Origin: an uncultured Rubripirellula sp.
GTDB lineage: Bacteria; Planctomycetota; Planctomycetia; Pirellulales; Pirellulaceae
NCBI GenBank assembly: GCA_938045805.1
Contig: CALIBL010000025.1
Coordinates: 1-64,000 of the forward strand
Length of the DNA stretch: 64,000 nt
Direction: 5' to 3'
The notes under the pieces are model-generated. The model was not told where the DNA came from. It did not search any database and worked only from the letters and a program-made list of their open reading frames with translations. Positions 9,799 through 18,444 of the stretch are shown here, piece by piece (the stretch's first letter is position 1; every line of letters starts with the position of its first letter). Both the position numbers and the translations under genes were made by a program.

Positions 9799-10370
9799 TG
9801 AAAGGTTCCTTTCATCGCATCGTCAGCTTCAACGGTGGAACGATTACTTGACGCCCGATTGAGGTGCGACCAATTCGATGCTAGATCGGATAGCACTCGG
9901 TTGTAGAGTTGGTCGCAGTTAAGCAGTTTGATAATCTTGCCTTGGATGATGGCAGTGCCGGATTGCGGAGTGAGGGACGCTGCAAACTCCCGGGATTCGT
10001 TTGGCACAATGGTGTCCATCGTGACCAGTTTGCCGACTTCGTCGATTAAAATTGCCCATCGCGGCTTGTCGTCAAGAATCAGGAGGTACTGATGTTTGGG
10101 AGTCGCTGCGTTGTGGTGTTCCGAATTGAGGATTTTTGAAAGTGAGACGACAGGGATGAATTCACTTTGGTGATGGCATACCCCAAGCAAGGATGGGGCA
10201 CTGGCTGGAATTTGTGTGATGGGTGTCGCGGAGGTGATTTCACCAATGGAAGTAGCCGGCAATGCGTACCAATCCCCTGCGCAACGGAACATGCAATGTT
10301 TTGGGCGCGAGTTGCCGGTCGCCTGAGCAAAGACGGGAGTCGCGTCGAGTTGGTTTGTCACCTCTAGCAC
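9795..10370 (-). CDS. cheW: CheW-like adaptor
   Basis: The 191-residue protein is one CheW domain with short tails: [20 protein letters not shown], a [19 protein letters not shown] segment matching the usual RGxxxPVxDL region, [21 protein letters not shown], and [16 protein letters not shown]. CheW bridges receptor tips to CheA P5 in the cytoplasmic array. The start is GTG 10370, which overlaps the end of the cheY-like gene by seven bases; its TGA overlaps the TTG start of the receptor. Usual CheW length is about 150-170, so the extra residues at both ends are modest. Assignment as an adaptor rather than a CheV is supported by the absence of a receiver domain. Confidence 0.88.
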   Translation of the reverse strand: MLEVTNQLDATPVFAQATGNSRPKHCMFRCAGDWYALPATSIGEITSATPITQIPASAPSLLGVCHHQSEFIPVVSLSKILNSEHHNAATPKHQYLLILDDKPRWAILIDEVGKLVTMDTIVPNESREFAASLTPQSGTAIIQGKIIKLLNCDQLYNRVLSDLASNWSHLNRASSNRSTVEADDAMKGTFH

Positions 10371-10753
10371 CCTGCATTCTCCGTTTGGCTGGAGAGAGCA
10401 GCGGAGACTCGTGCGCGGAAGACTTCCTCTGAGATCGGCTTGATGATTACTTCATCTCCTGAGATGCCGAGGACGCTTAGAGTGCTCGAGTTTGCCGAGG
10501 AGATGAATAGGTGAGGGGTCTGCGAGTTCTTGTTTTCAGGACGCCGAATCCGCGAGAGCAATTCTCGCCCGTCTTGACCAGGCATCTGCAGGTCAAAAAT
10601 CATTAAGTCAAACTTTAGTCCAACGGCCTGTTTGAAGGCGTCTTCTGCGTTTGACGTAATAACACACTGGCATCCGATTGCCTCTAGGTATCGGCGCGTG
10701 ATGACTTGCAGCGTTCGGCAGTCGTCGGCAACAAGAACCAGTGGAGCAGTCAT
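10364..10753 (-). CDS. CheY-like single-domain response regulator
   Basis: The 129-residue protein is a stand-alone receiver with all key residues: Asp10/Asp11 in VLVADD, phosphoacceptor Asp54 in MIFDLQMPGQDG, Ser86 in LFISSAN and Lys105 in VIIKPI. It is the first gene of the minus-strand chemosensory operon and is the likely phosphorylation target of the downstream CheA, though it could equally be a phosphate sink. No output domain is present and no flagellar gene is in the window. ATG 10753 is preferred over an in-frame TTG nine bases upstream. Confidence 0.9.
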   Translation of the reverse strand: MTAPLVLVADDCRTLQVITRRYLEAIGCQCVITSNAEDAFKQAVGLKFDLMIFDLQMPGQDGRELLSRIRRPENKNSQTPHLFISSANSSTLSVLGISGDEVIIKPISEEVFRARVSAALSSQTENAGC

Positions 10754-11039
10754 GTGTTGCAAAAAAGCGAGTTCGTTAAAATGCGGCGGTCTGACGTCAT
10801 GCGCGCAGCGTTCCGAATGAAACGTGGGGTACCAATTGGCTTAGTCAAGCCAAAGCTGGTTGTTTCAGGCAAGAAACACCGGTCTCCGGTGGAATTTTGT
10901 TTGCGGTGATTTTGCGGGTCGCGAAACCCGTGCGGATGTCCGATATAACTGTTACGACTCGGATAACCGGAAGGCATCCGAAGGTTGGTTTCCCTCGCGT
11001 TATGCACCTTAGTGATCCTGATTACGAAACCATTAATTC

Positions 11040-12233
11040 ATGAATTTCAAGCAATCTTGGCAGTTAGATCCGAATCTTGTCTTTTTGAACCATGGTTGCT
11101 TTGGCGCTGTGCCGCGAGTGGTCAGCGAGACGCGGCGACAACTAGAAATGGCTTTAGAGAGCGATCCCATTGAATTTTTGGCGCCCGAGCGAAACTTAGA
11201 GCCAAAACTAGACAAGGTCCGGGGGCAAATCGCTGAGTTGGCATCTACCAGTCAGGAAAACTTGGTTTTTGTTCGAAACGCTACCGAAGGCGTAAACGCT
11301 GTTTTGAGGTCGATGCGGTGGCGTCCAGGTGACGAAATTGTGATCACGAATCATGGCTACAACGCATGCAATAATGTGGCGAGATACGTTGCCGATCGGT
11401 CTGATGCGGTGGTCAGAGTCGCTGAGGTGCCATTTCCAATTGGGTCACCGCAACAGGTCATAGACGCCATCGAGTCGGTGATTGGTGATCGAACTCGATT
11501 GATCTTGGTGGATCATGTGACGAGTCCAACCGGGCTCGTATTCCCTGTGAAGGAAATAATTGAACTATCACATGATCGCGGCGCTCGAATCATGATTGAT
11601 GGGGCACATGCTGCGGGCATGTTACCGCTCGAGATTGAAAAACTGGGGCCGGACTACTACACGGCGAATCATCATAAATGGCTGTGCGCCCCGAAGGTAT
11701 CGGGCTTCCTATACGTTGATCCAAAATATCACACTGAGGTTCAACCGTCCGCCATCAGTCACCCTTACAACACACAGCGGCCGAGTCGCTCAACCTTCAC
11801 CGCATCCTTTGACTGGGTTGGTACCTATGATCCAACGCCCCTTTTGGCTCTTCCTTCCGCACTGGAGTTTTTAGATTCTCTTTATCCGGGTGGATTCGAT
11901 GAGCATCTGAAACGAAATGCTGAGCGACTGCTAGGGGTGCGTGACATGGTTTGTGATGCGATGGGAATTGATGTGCCTGCGCCCGAATGCATGCTAGGAA
12001 GTATGCTGACCTTGCCGATAAGCGGGGTGGAACCCAGTCGGGCGGAGTGGCTAGGTCAGCGATTACGTGAGGATTTTGGAATCGAGATTCCAGTTTATGC
12101 TGGTCTAAGAGACTCGCGAGGAGAGCTTCTTGGTACGACCCTCATGAGGATCTCTTTTCAGGCCTATAACGAAATAAGTGACATCCACAAACTCGTTGCT
12201 GCGATGGAACGCTTGGATGTGATGGAACACTGA
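11040..12233 (+). CDS. Class V aminotransferase, isopenicillin-N-epimerase-like PLP enzyme
   Basis: The 397-residue protein shows LNHGCFGAVPR at the start, RNATEGVNAVLRS, NHGYNACNN, VDHVTSPTGLVFP, MIDGAHAAG with the PLP-pyridine Asp187, and NHHKWLCAPKVSGFLY with the Schiff-base Lys213. These are the signature blocks of the class V PLP fold, nearest to isopenicillin N epimerase-like or cysteine desulfurase-like members. No signal peptide is present, so it is cytoplasmic. Substrate cannot be deduced: relatives include epimerases, lyases and C-S desulfurases. The gene is divergent from the chemosensory operon across about 290 bp and convergent with the NtrC-type regulator. No partner gene suggests a pathway. 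Confidence 0.88.
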   Translation: MNFKQSWQLDPNLVFLNHGCFGAVPRVVSETRRQLEMALESDPIEFLAPERNLEPKLDKVRGQIAELASTSQENLVFVRNATEGVNAVLRSMRWRPGDEIVITNHGYNACNNVARYVADRSDAVVRVAEVPFPIGSPQQVIDAIESVIGDRTRLILVDHVTSPTGLVFPVKEIIELSHDRGARIMIDGAHAAGMLPLEIEKLGPDYYTANHHKWLCAPKVSGFLYVDPKYHTEVQPSAISHPYNTQRPSRSTFTASFDWVGTYDPTPLLALPSALEFLDSLYPGGFDEHLKRNAERLLGVRDMVCDAMGIDVPAPECMLGSMLTLPISGVEPSRAEWLGQRLREDFGIEIPVYAGLRDSRGELLGTTLMRISFQAYNEISDIHKLVAAMERLDVMEH

Positions 12234-12265
12234 AGGTACGCAGCGGGGCCCGCCGCTTGACCTTC
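12232..12265. terminator. Hairpin between convergent genes
   Basis: GAAGGT (12232-12237) pairs with ACCTTC (12260-12265), enclosing a second stem AGCGG/CCGCT with loop GGCCCG. It lies directly after the aminotransferase stop and before the end of the opposing regulator gene, where a bidirectional terminator is expected. The U-tract is poor. Confidence 0.45.
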
Positions 12266-12325
12266 ATCTTTGATGGTGCAAATGGATCAACGAGCCTTGG
12301 ACAATTGATCTGGAAGCTGCGATTG

Positions 12326-13708
12326 TTAGGCTGCATTTTGTCGCTCATCCAAAGCGTTGATTTTGTTGTAGAGGGTTTTCAGGCTTACCCCCAATTCTTC
12401 TGCGGTTGCAGGTTTGTTGCCATCGTTACGCTCCAAAGCACGCGTGATGGCAATCGATTCAAGTTCACGGAGTGTCATGGGGCCTGCATCCCTGATTTCT
12501 TTTCGGAGTTGACGTTTCCCGAAACCAATGGGGAGGTCCGTTACATCAATGGGCAGTGATTCACAGAGGACAGCGGCGTGTTCAACCACGTTCGCCAATT
12601 CTCTCACGTTTCCTGGCCACTGATGGTTTTGCAGTGCCTGCATTGCATCCGATGAAAATAGCTCTCCATCTTTACCGTCCCATCGGTGGCGGCGTATTAA
12701 ATGATTCGCGAGTGCTGGGATATCTTCCGGACGTTCTCTGAGCGCCGGTACTTGGATCTCAAAGGTGTTGATGCGGAACATCAGGTCTTCACGAAACTGC
12801 CCCTGTTCAACCATCATCTCAAGATTTCGGTGCGTCGCTCCCACCACTCGCACATCGACATTGACGATCTGGTTGTCACCGAGCCGCCTGATCTCACCAC
12901 TCTCGAGAACTCTGAGCAGTTTGGCTTGCATTGCAAGAGGAAGCTCACCGATCTCATCAAGAAAAATCGTGCCTCCATGCGCAACCTCAAACAGGCCGGT
13001 GCGCGATTGATCTGCTCCGGTGAAAGCGCCCTTGCAGTGCCCAAAAAGCTCACTTTCAATCAGGTTTTCGGGCAAGGCACCGCAGTTGATTGAAACCATG
13101 GGGCCGTCCGCTCGCAGGCTCGCTTGATGAACCGCTCGCGCGACGAGCTCCTTACCGCATCCCGTCTCACCTCTTATCAGAACGGTACTGTCAGTGGGTG
13201 ATACCTTTTCAATCAGTTTGCTGATTTTTTGCATGGATTGACTGGATCCGATCAATTCGGAATCACCCTCGACTTTCTGAAGACGATAGCGGAGGGCGGC
13301 GAGCTGTTTCTTGTAGTAGCGTCGCTCTTCGACTCGCCCTAAGGTGGCCGCGAGGTCGGCGAGACGACAAGGTTTGGTCAGGTACTCAAAGGCTTGGTGC
13401 CGAAGCGCTTCAATTGCGGTTTCCTGACTTGGCTTTCCCGTGTAGATGATGGCTTCGACTTCGGGGCGAATTTCTTGAGCCTTGGCTACAACATCAAGTC
13501 CATTCATCCCTGGCATGTCGAGATCGACAATCATGCAGTCAAACGGTTCCCGCTTGATTGTCTCTACCGCGGAGAGGCCATCTGCGCATAGCTCCACTTG
13601 ATGTCCCATCCGTGGGATTTCTAGACGCATGATCTCACGCAGATTCCGCTCATCATCTGCGAAAAGAATTTTCATCCCGCTTGTCTTAAGCTGCTTTGAC
13701 TTGCTCAT
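12326..13708 (-). CDS. NtrC-family sigma-54-dependent response regulator
   Basis: The 460-residue protein has three parts. A receiver (residues 12-125) carries Asp62 in VDLDMPGMNG and Lys112 in YLTKPC. A sigma-54 AAA+ domain (about 150-385) has Walker A GETGCGKE, GAFTGA (227-232) for sigma-54 contact, and Walker B GTIFLDEIGEL. A C-terminal Fis-type helix-turn-helix follows (ESIAITRALERNDGN, AEELGVSLKTLYNKIN). It activates transcription from -24/-12 promoters when phosphorylated. It overlaps the upstream kinase gene by 23 bp, so they are a cognate pair. I could not find a convincing -24/-12 site in the window, so the targets are unknown. Confidence 0.95.
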   Translation of the reverse strand: MSKSKQLKTSGMKILFADDERNLREIMRLEIPRMGHQVELCADGLSAVETIKREPFDCMIVDLDMPGMNGLDVVAKAQEIRPEVEAIIYTGKPSQETAIEALRHQAFEYLTKPCRLADLAATLGRVEERRYYKKQLAALRYRLQKVEGDSELIGSSQSMQKISKLIEKVSPTDSTVLIRGETGCGKELVARAVHQASLRADGPMVSINCGALPENLIESELFGHCKGAFTGADQSRTGLFEVAHGGTIFLDEIGELPLAMQAKLLRVLESGEIRRLGDNQIVNVDVRVVGATHRNLEMMVEQGQFREDLMFRINTFEIQVPALRERPEDIPALANHLIRRHRWDGKDGELFSSDAMQALQNHQWPGNVRELANVVEHAAVLCESLPIDVTDLPIGFGKRQLRKEIRDAGPMTLRELESIAITRALERNDGNKPATAEELGVSLKTLYNKINALDERQNAA

Positions 13709-15503
13709 GGTTCCTTCCGTGTCCAGAATTTCGCAGGAGCATGTTGCTCTCGCGATCGTTCTTGGTTTCCTGTTGTGTGCTGCTTGCTGTTGATTTGAGC
13801 ATCAAGCCTGATTCGTTCTCGGTGACGTTGTTTGGCAGGGTTAATTCGAGCGTAGAGCCTAAGCCAATCCCTTGACTGTGAGCTTGAAGTGAACCGCCGT
13901 GCTGCATCACGATCCGCCGAGAGATGCTGAGGCCGAGTCCGGTCCCACCACCATTTTTTCTTCGGGTAAAGAAAGGTTCAAATAAGTTTCGTTGAACTTC
14001 TGGTGCCATCCCACAACCATTATCGATGACCCGAATGGTGGTTGTTTCCTCACTCACGAGAATCTCCACGTCCACCTTTCCTTCTGACCCAAGGCTTTGA
14101 AGTGAGTTGGTGATGAGATTTAATACAACTTGTCGTATCTCCTGCGGATTGACGGAGATGATCGCTGGTGAGTCCGAGTGAATCTGAATTGGAATGTGGC
14201 GAAAGTCATTAACTTTACCAACAATCTGCGCAACGTCCGAGGCGAGCGCCGTGAGGTCGGTCGGTACGCGAGTGGAGTTTCCCGGACGACTGAACTCGAG
14301 GAGCTTTTCCGTGATGGCTTTACAGCGAAAAGCCTCGTCTTCGATGGTCTTTAAGTTTTGACTGAATGCTAGAGTAATGGACTCTTGGTCTGAACTTGGT
14401 TCGGGTTTGTTGTCGAGGCCCTTAGAAGATGGATCGGTGAGGAGTTCGAAGACACGGGATTGCAGCGACTCGGCGCTCCAGGCGATCGCAGCAAGCGGAT
14501 TGTTGATTTCGTGCGCTACCCCAGCAGCGAGAAACCCAACGCTCGCCAGTTGCTCATTTTGGATCGCTTCATTGGTGCGTTCACGAACCTTACGGTCCAG
14601 ATTCTCATTGCTTTTTCGAAGTTCTTCCATTTTCGTTTGGAAGCCCGCCGTCATCTCGTTGAGCACCGCTGCGAGTTCATCCAATTCGTCACCTGTACCA
14701 AGGTGGATTCGATGGCTACGCTGACCCCGAGCAACCTTTCTTGCCCCATCGATCAATGTTTTAAATGGCCTGACCACCTGTAACGTGAAGCCGATCGCCA
14801 AAGCGATCGTCAAGGCAATCGCAAAAACCGCGAAGACCACAGCGGTGTTAAGTGAATGTCGACTACTTTTACGAATCAATGAGGTGTAAACAGCGATGGA
14901 TTCACGTGTTGCCTCAAGATGATTCTGAGTGACCTCCAGTAGCACATCTTGGCGCCGCTGCATCATGGCATGAAAGTCACTTGGGTCATTGGGAATGGTT
15001 CGTCGACTGTGAACCAATGCATCGAAGGTATTGCGAATCTGCTGGAGTCGATCACGGTGATCCGCGGCAAAAATCATCGGCGTTCCCTCCGCAATGCGTT
15101 GCTCCACTTCTTCGGTTTGCCGAGTCAGTTGATCATCAAATGAGCTCATCAAATACCAATAACTATCGGTTTCCCAGTCGGTGAGGTCGAGAAGGTCCAA
15201 GAGTGGATCACTCAGGGGCGAAGAAGAAAGCATTTCACCGCGGTTGAACCGATGAATACGCTCTTTGGTCGCTTTCAGGTCCAACGCCGTCTGGTAAAGC
15301 AGATGCGCTTTCTGGAATTCATCCGAGCCGTGTCGCATCGCCTCGGTGAACTCTCGATAGCGATGCAGACCGACGATAAACGTAAGCAATAAAGCCGCTA
15401 CGCATAGAAACAGTAGCACCAAAGCCCAAGTTAGCTTGGTACGAATCGATCGTCCCCTCATCACTCCCAGCACCCGACCCTCCTGGTTGCACGCTGCGGA
15501 CAT
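13686..15503 (-). CDS. Membrane sensor histidine kinase paired with the NtrC-type regulator
   Basis: The 605-residue kinase has an N-terminal membrane helix (LTWALVLLFLCVAALLLTFIV), a periplasmic region of about 165 residues rich in helix, and a second membrane helix (AVVFAVFAIALTIALAIGF). A HAMP domain (VVRPFKTLIDGARKVARG), a coiled linker, the HisKA H-box AAGVAHEINNPLAAI with His331, and an HATPase_c domain (N box LNLITNSLQSLG, G1 VIDNGCGM, G2 GGGTGLGLSIS) follow. It should phosphorylate Asp62 of the regulator encoded immediately downstream. The periplasmic region resembles a four-helix-bundle sensor, but its ligand is unknown. A shorter start at the in-frame ATG 15461 (MRGRSIRTKL) is also possible. 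Confidence 0.92.
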   Translation of the reverse strand: MSAACNQEGRVLGVMRGRSIRTKLTWALVLLFLCVAALLLTFIVGLHRYREFTEAMRHGSDEFQKAHLLYQTALDLKATKERIHRFNRGEMLSSSPLSDPLLDLLDLTDWETDSYWYLMSSFDDQLTRQTEEVEQRIAEGTPMIFAADHRDRLQQIRNTFDALVHSRRTIPNDPSDFHAMMQRRQDVLLEVTQNHLEATRESIAVYTSLIRKSSRHSLNTAVVFAVFAIALTIALAIGFTLQVVRPFKTLIDGARKVARGQRSHRIHLGTGDELDELAAVLNEMTAGFQTKMEELRKSNENLDRKVRERTNEAIQNEQLASVGFLAAGVAHEINNPLAAIAWSAESLQSRVFELLTDPSSKGLDNKPEPSSDQESITLAFSQNLKTIEDEAFRCKAITEKLLEFSRPGNSTRVPTDLTALASDVAQIVGKVNDFRHIPIQIHSDSPAIISVNPQEIRQVVLNLITNSLQSLGSEGKVDVEILVSEETTTIRVIDNGCGMAPEVQRNLFEPFFTRRKNGGGTGLGLSISRRIVMQHGGSLQAHSQGIGLGSTLELTLPNNVTENESGLMLKSTASSTQQETKNDRESNMLLRNSGHGRNHEQVKAA

Positions 15504-15898
15504 TCCTTGCCCAGAGACCTAAAAGTTATCCCTGCAGCGGTGGTTCGGCAAGACCGATGGAACGCTTGCAACAACTTGAAGTTGCTGATCCGCTTGCAGC
15601 AAAGAACCTCGTTCGATGCACGCTACCTCCTCAGGCTCGACTTGCGGCGTTTGCTAGCAAGCGACCGTTGCGTGGGGGAAGATGACTCGCCGGTGGGTCG
15701 AAAAGAGGAGGGATCAGATGGCGTGTTGTTTGATTAGCTTGTTTCGAGCGATGCTGAAAAGCAACATCGTGTACGCAATCAGGGGGGCTCGGGTTTCGTT
15801 CTGCTCTGACTGGTGAGCGTCGTCGGTTCGGAGATGGGATGTGAATTGGGTAATCCTCATCAGATTGTTGGATTTTCTTTCTTTAGTAAGATGGGCAC
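15504..15898. other. Gap between divergent transcription units, no gene seen
   Basis: The 76-residue plus-strand frame at 15507-15737 has a TTG start, no ribosome-binding site and no recognisable pattern, so it is not called. The stretch should hold the promoter of the histidine kinase operon on the minus strand, but I saw no confident boxes. Confidence 0.5.
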
Positions 15899-15928
15899 TT
15901 GGCGAAGCGGATGCCGGTTAGGCATAAT
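15899..15928 (+). promoter_or_regulatory. Candidate sigma-70-type promoter of the Cys-rich protein gene
   Basis: TTGGCG (15899-15904), an 18-base spacer, then CATAAT (15923-15928). Transcription would begin near 15935, giving a leader of about 45 bases before ATG 15980. It is a consensus match by eye only. Confidence 0.35.
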
Positions 15929-15979
15929 ATGGGAAGAGGTTTTGATAGCTGTGTTGATTCCCCCTTTGAGTGAAGCGAA

Positions 15980-16552
15980 ATGAATATCTTGCGTGGAATG
16001 AAAATCGCATTTGTTGCGGTGATGTTATTGGGCACCTTGATCTTGTCTTCGGCGGAAGCCGGCCGACTCGGCAGAAAAGCAAAGGCGTGCTGTGAAGAAG
16101 CCGCTGCCGAAGAGTGCGCAACATGCACCGAGGCGGAAGCTGAGTGCTGTGAAGGCAAAAAGAGAGTTGGTTTAATGAAGCGAATGCGAGCTGCAAAAGC
16201 TTGCTGCGGCGAAGAGGCTGAAGCATGCTGCTCGGAAGGCGAAGAACCAGCTGCCGAGGGAGCTGCGACTGAAGAGTGTGCAACATGCTCCGGTGCCGAA
16301 GCAGAGTGCTGTGATGGCAAGAAGCGATGTGGCTTAATGAAGCGCATGCGAGCTGCAAAAGCATGCTGTGGTGAAGAATCTGAAGCTTGTTGCTCAGAAG
16401 GTGAAGAAGCTGCTGCAGAAGAGTGTGCGACATGCAGTGAAGCCGCTTCAGAATGCTGCGAAGGCAAAAAGCGATGCGGTCTGATGAAACGACTTCGCGC
16501 TTCAAAGGAATGCTGTGGCGACGAAGCGAAAGCTTGCTGCTCGGAAGAGTAA
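15980..16552 (+). CDS. Secreted protein with three Cys-rich repeats
   Basis: The 190-residue protein begins with a signal peptide (MKIAFVAVMLLGTLILSS, cleavage likely after AEA near residue 27). The mature part has 28 cysteines. Three repeats start at Cys46, Cys100 and Cys149. Each has CATC, then ECCxGKKRxGLMKR, R(A/L)-type basic helix residues, and two further CC pairs in K-x-CCG-(E/D)-E and ACCSE. Repeats 2 and 3 have an extra Cys in KKRCG. Acidic linkers (EGEEPAAEG, EGEEAAAEE) separate them, and a half-copy of the pattern (RKAKACCEE) precedes repeat 1. I do not recognise a named family. Metal binding or a disulfide-linked envelope layer are inferences only. A strong terminator follows, so the gene is probably monocistronic. 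Confidence 0.85.
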   Translation: MNILRGMKIAFVAVMLLGTLILSSAEAGRLGRKAKACCEEAAAEECATCTEAEAECCEGKKRVGLMKRMRAAKACCGEEAEACCSEGEEPAAEGAATEECATCSGAEAECCDGKKRCGLMKRMRAAKACCGEESEACCSEGEEAAAEECATCSEAASECCEGKKRCGLMKRLRASKECCGDEAKACCSEE

Positions 16553-16600
16553 TTCCGCCGTGAAATCCCTGCGTGGGATCTCCGAATGAAAACATTAAAA

Positions 16601-16637
16601 AGAATCCCGGGTGCCCAGACGCACTCGGGATTTTTTT
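16601..16637 (+). terminator. Strong intrinsic terminator after the Cys-rich gene
   Basis: ATCCCGGGTGC (16604-16614) pairs with GCACTCGGGAT (16621-16631) around the loop CCAGAC, with one G-T pair, and is followed by six more T (16632-16637). The A-run just upstream would also let it act on the other strand. Confidence 0.9.
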
Positions 16638-16809
16638 CGTCTGGGTCGCCTCCGGCTCCCATTGACCCAGACGCTCTTCCGGGACGCACACGCGATAACC
16701 TTTTCAGCCTGCCGTGCCTCTCCCAACGCTTTGGCCTACACACTCCCTCCGGATGTTAAACTCTCGTTGCACACCAACTCTGCGTGGCAAACAAAAGAGG
16801 TCAGCAACC

Positions 16810-18375
16810 ATGAACGACTGTGATGAGAGGGGTGACTCCGTGGAGACTCGCCGAGAGCTTTTTAAACGATCGCTAGCCATTGCGTGCGCAGGGGCGACAG
16901 CTGATGCGGTCACAACCGACGGATGTGAAGCAGCTTTGGTGCCAGCCGCATCGGAGTTAATCAGACGTGAGAATGAAAAAGAGGGCTCGACGGATTGGCA
17001 ACTAACGCGAATGCGTCCAACTTCACCGTCCGGGATGCGGACGCAATACATTGAAGGCTATTGCAGGTCACAAAGTGTTGCAGTCGGGGATTCATTGGAG
17101 ATTTGTGTCTCGACGGATCCAGTGCAGGATTACAAGCTGGAGATTTTTCGCACCGGATACTACCAAGGTCGAGGTGCGAGATTGATGCAAACCTTTGAAC
17201 AGCTCAAGGGACAAAAGCAGGCAACGCCCGACTACGGCGACAAGAGATTGCGAGAGTGTCGATGGTCAACCTCGGTCTCGATTCAGATTCCTGATGATTG
17301 GCCGAGTGGAGTCTATATCGGGCGACTCACGACGCTGTCCGACGCGAGCGGTTACGGGTACTGGCAAAGCTATGTTGTTTTCATTGTGAAGGACGACCGG
17401 CCTGCAGATATTTTGGTGCAGTGCAGTGACAACACATGGCAGGCCTACAATCAATGGCCAGATCGGGATTCGGTTTATACGCATCCCGATGGCAATCAGG
17501 GACCCTGGTCCGATGTGAGTTTTGATCGACCCTACGGTAAGTATTCGCAGATTTTCGATAATCCGATGACGATGGGGAGTGGTGAGTGGTTGTGCTTTGA
17601 ATTTCCCATGTCTTATTGGCTCGAGCAGCAAGGGTACGACGTCACTTACTGCAGCAACTCTGACATGCTGACCCCCGAACGCGGCCTGAAATGCAGGGCG
17701 TTTTTAAGTATCGGGCATGATGAGTACTGGGATAGGCGGCAGTTTGACAGCGTCGTTGCAATGCGGGACGCCGGTGTTAACGTCATGTTCTTTTCAGGTA
17801 ACTCCGTCTGTTGGGTCAGTCCCTATCGCGAGAGTTTTGATGGGCTTCCTAATCGCATCCTATTCCGCGGAGGACCCTACGGGGGCACTTACCAACTCGC
17901 TGAGCAGAGAGAGCGAGAGCATGGACCGTTTCCGCACCGAGGGCCTGATGAGGGCTATTTGATTGGTGCTAGGAATGTTGATCCGGTCAATGGTGGTGGT
18001 GACTGGGTTTGCACGAAACCGGACCACTGGGTTTACGAAGGTACCGGTATGAAGCAAGGTGACAAGATTCCCGGTTTGATTGGTTGGGAGTATCACGGCG
18101 ACCCGCCAAGCGACTTGACTGGACTTGAAGTCATCGCCGAGGGAACGGCTCTGCAGGGCGGAGTGAATCCTCAGCAATGGACAGCAACGATCTATCCGGG
18201 GCCAAAGAACAATTTTGTCTTCAACGCATCCACCATTTGGTGGGCTCAAGCGATGTCGAGCCCACCGGGGCACATGTTGCCGTGGTCGCACTGGTCGCGT
18301 CCTCATGGACCCGATGTGCGTGTGCAGAAGATGACAAAGAACCTATTGGATCGAGCGATTCGCTCCAAGTCATGA
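16810..18375 (+). CDS. Tat-exported N,N-dimethylformamidase large-subunit-like protein
   Basis: ATG 16810 has AGAGGT upstream and gives 521 residues with a twin-arginine motif (TRRELFKRSLAIA). The long C-terminal region matches the N,N-dimethylformamidase beta-subunit-like fold: QCSDNTWQAYNQW, FEFPMSYWLEQQGYDVTYCS, FLSIGHDEYWDRRQFDSV, GVNVMFFSGNSVCW, and a late VFNASTIWWAQAM. DMFase is known to use a mononuclear iron held by two tyrosines and a carboxylate. The Tyr of WQAYNQW and the Glu of GHDEYW are plausible ligands here, but this is inference. The N-terminal part (LEIFRTGYYQGRGARLM, WPSGVYIGRL) looks like the accessory beta domain of the same family. No small subunit gene is adjacent, so the substrate is unlikely to be DMF itself. 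Confidence 0.8.
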   Translation: MNDCDERGDSVETRRELFKRSLAIACAGATADAVTTDGCEAALVPAASELIRRENEKEGSTDWQLTRMRPTSPSGMRTQYIEGYCRSQSVAVGDSLEICVSTDPVQDYKLEIFRTGYYQGRGARLMQTFEQLKGQKQATPDYGDKRLRECRWSTSVSIQIPDDWPSGVYIGRLTTLSDASGYGYWQSYVVFIVKDDRPADILVQCSDNTWQAYNQWPDRDSVYTHPDGNQGPWSDVSFDRPYGKYSQIFDNPMTMGSGEWLCFEFPMSYWLEQQGYDVTYCSNSDMLTPERGLKCRAFLSIGHDEYWDRRQFDSVVAMRDAGVNVMFFSGNSVCWVSPYRESFDGLPNRILFRGGPYGGTYQLAEQREREHGPFPHRGPDEGYLIGARNVDPVNGGGDWVCTKPDHWVYEGTGMKQGDKIPGLIGWEYHGDPPSDLTGLEVIAEGTALQGGVNPQQWTATIYPGPKNNFVFNASTIWWAQAMSSPPGHMLPWSHWSRPHGPDVRVQKMTKNLLDRAIRSKS

Positions 18376-18391
18376 TTTACGATGGGAGACG

Positions 18392-18422
18392 TTGAGAGGC
18401 GATTCACAAACGAGCCTCTCGA
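18392..18422. terminator. Hairpin between convergent genes
   Basis: GAGAGGC (18394-18400) and GCCTCTC (18414-18420) form a perfect seven-pair stem, extendable by two pairs at the base, with a 13-base loop. It lies between the DMFase-like gene and the opposing EF-hand gene. No U-tract is present. Confidence 0.4.
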
Positions 18423-18444
18423 CCTATGGATGCCAATTGGGTGA

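Noticed and set aside
15507-15737. 76-residue plus-strand frame after the kinase start
   Set aside because: TTG start, no ribosome-binding site, no recognisable pattern.
15883-16743. Long minus-strand frames opposite the Cys-rich gene
   Set aside because: They are shadows of the biased repeat sequence; the plus strand has the signal peptide, repeat conservation and terminator.
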